A DNA stretch of 64,000 nucleotides from Prunus persica (taxonomy: Eukaryota; Streptophyta; Magnoliopsida; Rosales; Rosaceae): NCBI RefSeq assembly GCF_000346465.2, contig NC_034009.1:37626844-37690843 (forward strand), written 5' to 3'. The notes under the pieces are model-generated. The model worked only from the letters and a program-made list of their open reading frames with translations. It did no database searches and was not told the origin of the DNA. Numbering within the stretch: the stretch's first letter is position 1; the number at the start of each line of letters is the position of its first letter. Positions 62,151 through 64,000 of this stretch are shown piece after piece. The position numbers and the translations under genes were made by a program.

Positions 62151-63454
62151 GAGGATATCACATGTTGACGTACAAGTCTTAACCACTTGAACTATAAGTC
62201 ACAATTTGTCAAAACTTAAGTAGGCTAGCTACTACTCGGCCAGGAGAAGAAACCAGGCCCAACTAGTTGATGATCAAAACAGAAGAAAAACAGAGGAAGG
62301 CCCAAACAGAGGAAAAACAGAGCGAGGCCCAAACATAGAAAAACAGAACAGCAAGCCCAAAGGCCCCAGACAGAGCAACAGCCACGTTGTCCTGTGGTGA
62401 ATGTAGTTTATATTTTCTTATATTATTGTGCTCGGTCGGTATCGTGCCACTTATTTTTGTTAGGCGAAATTTATAATTTTACAAGGCAAAAGCTACAATT
62501 CATGATTTCACTTTTTACATGACGCTTTTACCTTTACCTTATGCTACCAATGGCAAAATTAAAATACAATAAACTAAAAATCTCTATAATAAAACTACAA
62601 TTCCATATGCAACCTGAAATCGAAACAAGAATGAATGAGAGTACGAAAGAGTCAGAATAAGAAAGAATGAGAATGAATCATTCTCATTGGACTCCTAATT
62701 GACCATTTCTCCCGTAATACCAATATCACATTCCCTAAGGAGTCTCATTCTTAATCTTAAGTAGATCCCTTGTGGGTTTTCATTCTCAAAGTGATAGTGA
62801 ATGTTAAGAATGACTCACAATGTTTAATCCAGTTCATCTCAACATGGCAAAAAATTCTCCAATTTCACGTGAATAAACATGTCAGAATTCAAGTTTACAA
62901 TAGGCTCAATGCAGAAGTAGCTTAATGTTTAATTAAGCCCAACCCAGCCTGCTAAGCCACTTCAAACAAACATAGTTTAATCGCAGGTGACAGAGAATGG
63001 TTTCTTTCTTTTTATGTTGAGAACTTTTCTTATTTATAGGAACGATAATATACTAAACTCATACATACTACACAAATACTAGGATTCGAATCCATAATCT
63101 TGGAAGAACAATTGCTCCAAACCATTACACTATTGAGTCATGTGTACTGGCAGTCTTCTTCTTTGTTTGTTGTTTTTTTTGGGGGAGGGGGGTTTCGAGA
63201 GTTATAGCATGACTTATGAACAAACATATTTACGAATCCCAAAAGGCTATAAACCTGATATTTCAACAAGAAAAAGGAGATACAGAAAACACAAATTCAA
63301 ATTACAGTGATCTTCAAAAACCCTTAATATACAAGATTTAATTAGGCCATTAACTAGAAATAAAAAGATAAAACTTAATGGGGAACCCCTTAATTATGCA
63401 GAGCTTCATGCCATTATATCATATGGGACTAAATCTCTCCCCTCAGTAACTGCC
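62151..63454. repeat. Intergenic DNA with the second dispersed repeat copy (about 62238-62590)
   Basis: Shares ordered phrases with 51656-52080 (GAAACCAGG, GAGGCCCAAAC, AGCAAGCCCAAAGG, GGCAAAAGCTAC). The remainder up to the Aux/IAA gene is AT-rich without a gene. Confidence 0.5.
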
Positions 63455-63930
63455 TCATTTCCCAACTTCCATTGGAGTATCAAGTGGTGTCTTTTCATTT
63501 TGACTGCTGCTAACTGAAAACAGGCAAACTTCCATTATAAACTATAAATCTAAAAAGGCTCTAGCCATGAAAACTAATTTGACACTTAGAACAAAAATAA
63601 TAATTATGAGATAAAAAAAAGTAGGCTCACGTTTTAGAGTGGAAAGCTCTGAGCTCTTCAGCACGCGCAGCCTTTTTGCAGTGGACACAAACATGCTGCA
63701 ATTATAAATTAAATAGAATAAAATGAGAACCATAAATCACAAAATAAATCTCCAGCAACAGAAGGTATACAATAATATTATGAATGCTTACTTCCATGGG
63801 ACATCACCAACAAGCATCCTGTCTTCTTCATGATCCTCATAGAGCAGAGTATATTCCCCATTGCCATGAGTTATTGATTTGGTCTCTCCCTTCTTGTCTT
63901 CTTTTTCCACATCAGAACAAACCCTTTGAG
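63455..63930 (-). CDS. IAA26/IAA18-like: Aux/IAA auxin-response repressor, C-terminal part (5' part outside window)
   Basis: Three exons on the minus strand: 63792-63930, 63631-63695 and 63455-63513. The peptide AQRVCSDVEKEDKKGE leads to GEYTLLYEDHEEDRMLVGDV, then PW and MFVSTAKRLRVLKSSELSTL and ends KTPLDTPMEVGK. This is the second half of the PB1 domain (domain IV: GDVPW and KRLRV), by which Aux/IAA proteins bind ARF factors. LKSSELS is closest to Arabidopsis IAA26 and IAA18 as I recall them. Domains I (repression) and II (degron) and most of III must lie to the right of the window. Exons join in phase. One deviation: relatives often have GD or GN after YED, here EHEED. Confidence 0.85.
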
Positions 63931-64000
63931 CTAAAAATTGAAAAGAAAATAAATATATAATAAATTGCTTATGTAAACCAAAATAAAATGCAAAATAATT

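Overview
This is a plant nuclear window. Genes have many introns with GT-AG borders, intergenic DNA is AT-rich, and it carries plant LTR elements, MITEs, tRNA-derived SINEs and a Mutator-like element. The profilin closely resembles Rosaceae fruit and pollen profilins as I remember them, so a Rosaceae species (Prunus/Malus/Pyrus type) is the best guess. I cannot name the species.

Layout. 1-800: 3' end of an Aurora kinase gene (+). 1136-2065: candidate TIR element. 2412-5740: ATP-phosphofructokinase (-). 6754-12890: copia-type LTR element on the minus strand with an intact TSD, a decayed pol and an opposite-strand coiled-coil ORF. 13416-14412: profilin (+). 15364-17244: DYW-type PPR protein (-). 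18273-20054: ENOD93-like gene (+). 20835-24376 and 28019-31912: tandem pair of YbeY-HAD fusion genes (-), separated by a spacer holding an array of about fifteen short dyads. 32229-35507: second copia-type LTR element. 36317-40145: nuclear poly(A) polymerase (+). 42409-45592: LRR receptor kinase, subfamily XI (-). 47772-50465 and 52353-56041: tandem pair of amino acid permeases (-), the second carrying a SINE and a MITE in intron 1. 56531-61196: a near-complete MULE with about 128-bp TIRs, a PB1-like ORF, a transposase and a degenerate GRF zinc-finger gene. 61322-62150: LINE RNase H fragment. 63455-63930: 3' end of an Aux/IAA gene (-).

Exon borders were read by eye from GT/AG sites, reading phase and family resemblance; individual borders could be off by a base. 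The genes are ordinary housekeeping, signalling and transport genes and form no pathway together. The most interesting signals are: (a) the dyad array GTATAGCC-N4-GGCTATAC between the two YbeY-HAD genes; (b) eight 26-bp hairpin units with a compensatory base-pair change inside the first LTR element; (c) loss of one splice acceptor in YbeY-HAD copy B, exactly between the two enzyme domains; (d) the opposite-strand coiled-coil gene inside the LTR element; and (e) a decayed C-terminal tail and an Arg-to-Cys change in the poly(A) polymerase.
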